Source: Cytophagales bacterium WSM2-2
Lineage (GTDB): Bacteria; Bacteroidota; Bacteroidia; Cytophagales; Cyclobacteriaceae
Direction: 5' to 3'
Assembly (NCBI GenBank): GCA_015472025.1
Contig: BNHL01000001.1
Span: 372,001-436,000 of the forward strand
Length of the DNA: 64,000 nucleotides
In this document: positions 63,101-64,000 of the stretch, piece by piece
Position numbering within the stretch: the stretch's first letter is position 1
How the letters are laid out: every line of letters begins with the position of its first letter
Notes under the pieces: model-generated
What the model was told of the DNA's origin: nothing
What the model saw: only the letters and a program-made list of their open reading frames with translations
Database searches by the model: none
Program-made: the position numbers and the translations under genes

Positions 63101-64000
63101 ATGAAAATCACGTTGGTGCTCCTTCTTCTGTCTTTGGCAATCTATTCTTGTAACACGAAAGAGAATGTAAAGGGCTATCGTATCTCTGCCGAAGTTTCTG
63201 GCTTTCCTGACAGCACCTGGTTTTACCTGGTCAACGATTCACAGAAATCTAACGACTCCGTGATGATGCATGGAGGAAAGTTCAATTTCGAGGGAGCTTT
63301 GAAAGACTCTATGAAAAGCGTGCAAGTATTACTGAAAACAAAAGACCTGAGCGACTATAAATTCTTCTGGCTCGAAAATACTGACATCACCTTCAAAGCC
63401 GAGAAAGGGATTTTTCGTCAAGCAACTGTCACCGGTTCGAAGGCACAGAAGGAAAGTGATCAACTCAGCAAGATTGTTGCTCCTATCGATAAGCAACTGG
63501 ACAGTGTGAATCAGTTGATGCGAGACCCAAAAATGACTGAAACTCAAAAAGTAGAATTGAATAAATCGTTCACTGAAATAAACGACAGAAGAGTTAAAGC
63601 AACAGTGAACTTTGTAAAAATGAATCCAGGCTCGATAGTCAGTGTATACGTTCTCAGTGTTTATGCCAGCAGCTGGGGCAAGAAACTGTCTATAGAGTTG
63701 TTTGAACCGATGCCGGAAGAAAACATGGAAACATCCTATGGGCGAAAAATAAATGACTACATCACGTTGAACGCAAACGTTAAGATCGGTGACAACTTTG
63801 CAGATTTCGAACAAACGTCTCCTGACGGTGAGAAAATAAAGCTCTCCGATTTCAAGGGAAAAATAGTGTTGCTCGAGTTTTGGGCAGCCTGGTGCGGACC
63901 ATGCCGCGCAGAAAACCCAGAGCTTGTAAAGACTTACAAATCATATAAAGACAAAGGGTTCGAAGTACTAGGCGTCTCCCTGGACGATAATAAAGCACAA
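63101..64000 (+). CDS. DUF4369/TlpA-like thioredoxin lipoprotein, partial
   Basis: An ORF from ATG 63101 is open to the window edge (300 codons). A lipoprotein signal (MKITLVLLLLSLAIYSCN) has a lipobox Cys. Residues about 20-120 are a DUF4369-like beta domain (VSGFPDSTWFYLVNDSQKS), followed by a helical linker and a thioredoxin-fold domain from about 225, with IKLSDFKGKIVLLEFWAAW and the catalytic CGPC (WCGPCRAENPE). This layout is common among Bacteroidota periplasmic disulfide-handling proteins, TlpA/ResA-like. The C-terminal end is missing. Confidence 0.85.
   Translation, partial: MKITLVLLLLSLAIYSCNTKENVKGYRISAEVSGFPDSTWFYLVNDSQKSNDSVMMHGGKFNFEGALKDSMKSVQVLLKTKDLSDYKFFWLENTDITFKAEKGIFRQATVTGSKAQKESDQLSKIVAPIDKQLDSVNQLMRDPKMTETQKVELNKSFTEINDRRVKATVNFVKMNPGSIVSVYVLSVYASSWGKKLSIELFEPMPEENMETSYGRKINDYITLNANVKIGDNFADFEQTSPDGEKIKLSDFKGKIVLLEFWAAWCGPCRAENPELVKTYKSYKDKGFEVLGVSLDDNKAQ

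Noticed and set aside
63329..63814. 161-residue minus-strand ORF
   Set aside because: It is antisense to the thioredoxin lipoprotein; its aromatic-rich sequence is typical of an antisense shadow.

Overview
The window looks like a Bacteroidota chromosome, probably Cytophagales-like. The evidence is a type IX secretion C-terminal sorting domain on a C25 protease, TAnnTTTG-type promoter boxes, DUF4369/TlpA-like and TIGR04222-like proteins, a large family of MacB/FtsX-type permeases ending in NPVxSLRSE, and a K+-dependent-type membrane pyrophosphatase. The genus is not resolved. Roughly the left half (1 to about 32.1 kb) is the right part of an AT-rich siphovirus-like prophage whose left end lies outside the window. 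The right half (about 33.2 to 64 kb) is ordinary, more GC-rich chromosome.

Prophage, 1-18 kb: the late genes run right to left: small terminase, large terminase, a putative tail-assembly-chaperone gene whose frame is broken at a run of nine T, tail-terminator and neck-like proteins, two large tail/baseplate proteins, the tape measure, a prohead protease fused to a scaffold-like tail, the HK97-type major capsid protein, a tail-tube-like protein, a protein with mucin-like Thr repeats, and a partial glycosyltransferase-like gene. No portal gene is visible, and head genes lie downstream of tail genes, which is unusual. Single + strand genes sit between the late genes: a membrane protein, a HEPN-domain protein preceded by a hairpin-rich probable RNA ending in an intrinsic terminator, and a small membrane-protein pair.

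Prophage, 18-25 kb: the cluster holds two sigma-factor-like proteins, a membrane protein, small overlapping ORFs, a winged-helix-like protein, a second HEPN-like protein, two unknown proteins, and a 456-residue protein that carries, in order, the palm and fingers motifs of family A DNA polymerases in diverged form.

Prophage cargo, 25-30 kb: a + strand cassette next to the integrase encodes two paralogous secreted transglutaminase-fold proteins. The second is fused to an Rhs-repeat core and a variable C-terminal domain, the layout of a polymorphic toxin. Its stop overlaps the start of a small two-TM protein, and a similar two-TM protein follows three genes later; these are immunity candidates. 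A large, atypical tyrosine recombinase with clustered CATTACCA repeats upstream marks the right end of the element.

Chromosome, 32-64 kb: a PKD-like lipoprotein, a third HEPN-like protein, an outer-membrane protein, a TIGR04222-like membrane protein with a Gly/Cys tail, a Tat-signal amidase, a 1649-residue C25 (gingipain-like) protease with a T9SS sorting domain, an SlyD-like FKBP isomerase, seven tandem MacB/FtsX-type permease genes without an ATPase, a K+-dependent-type membrane pyrophosphatase, and the 5' part of a DUF4369/TlpA-like thioredoxin lipoprotein.
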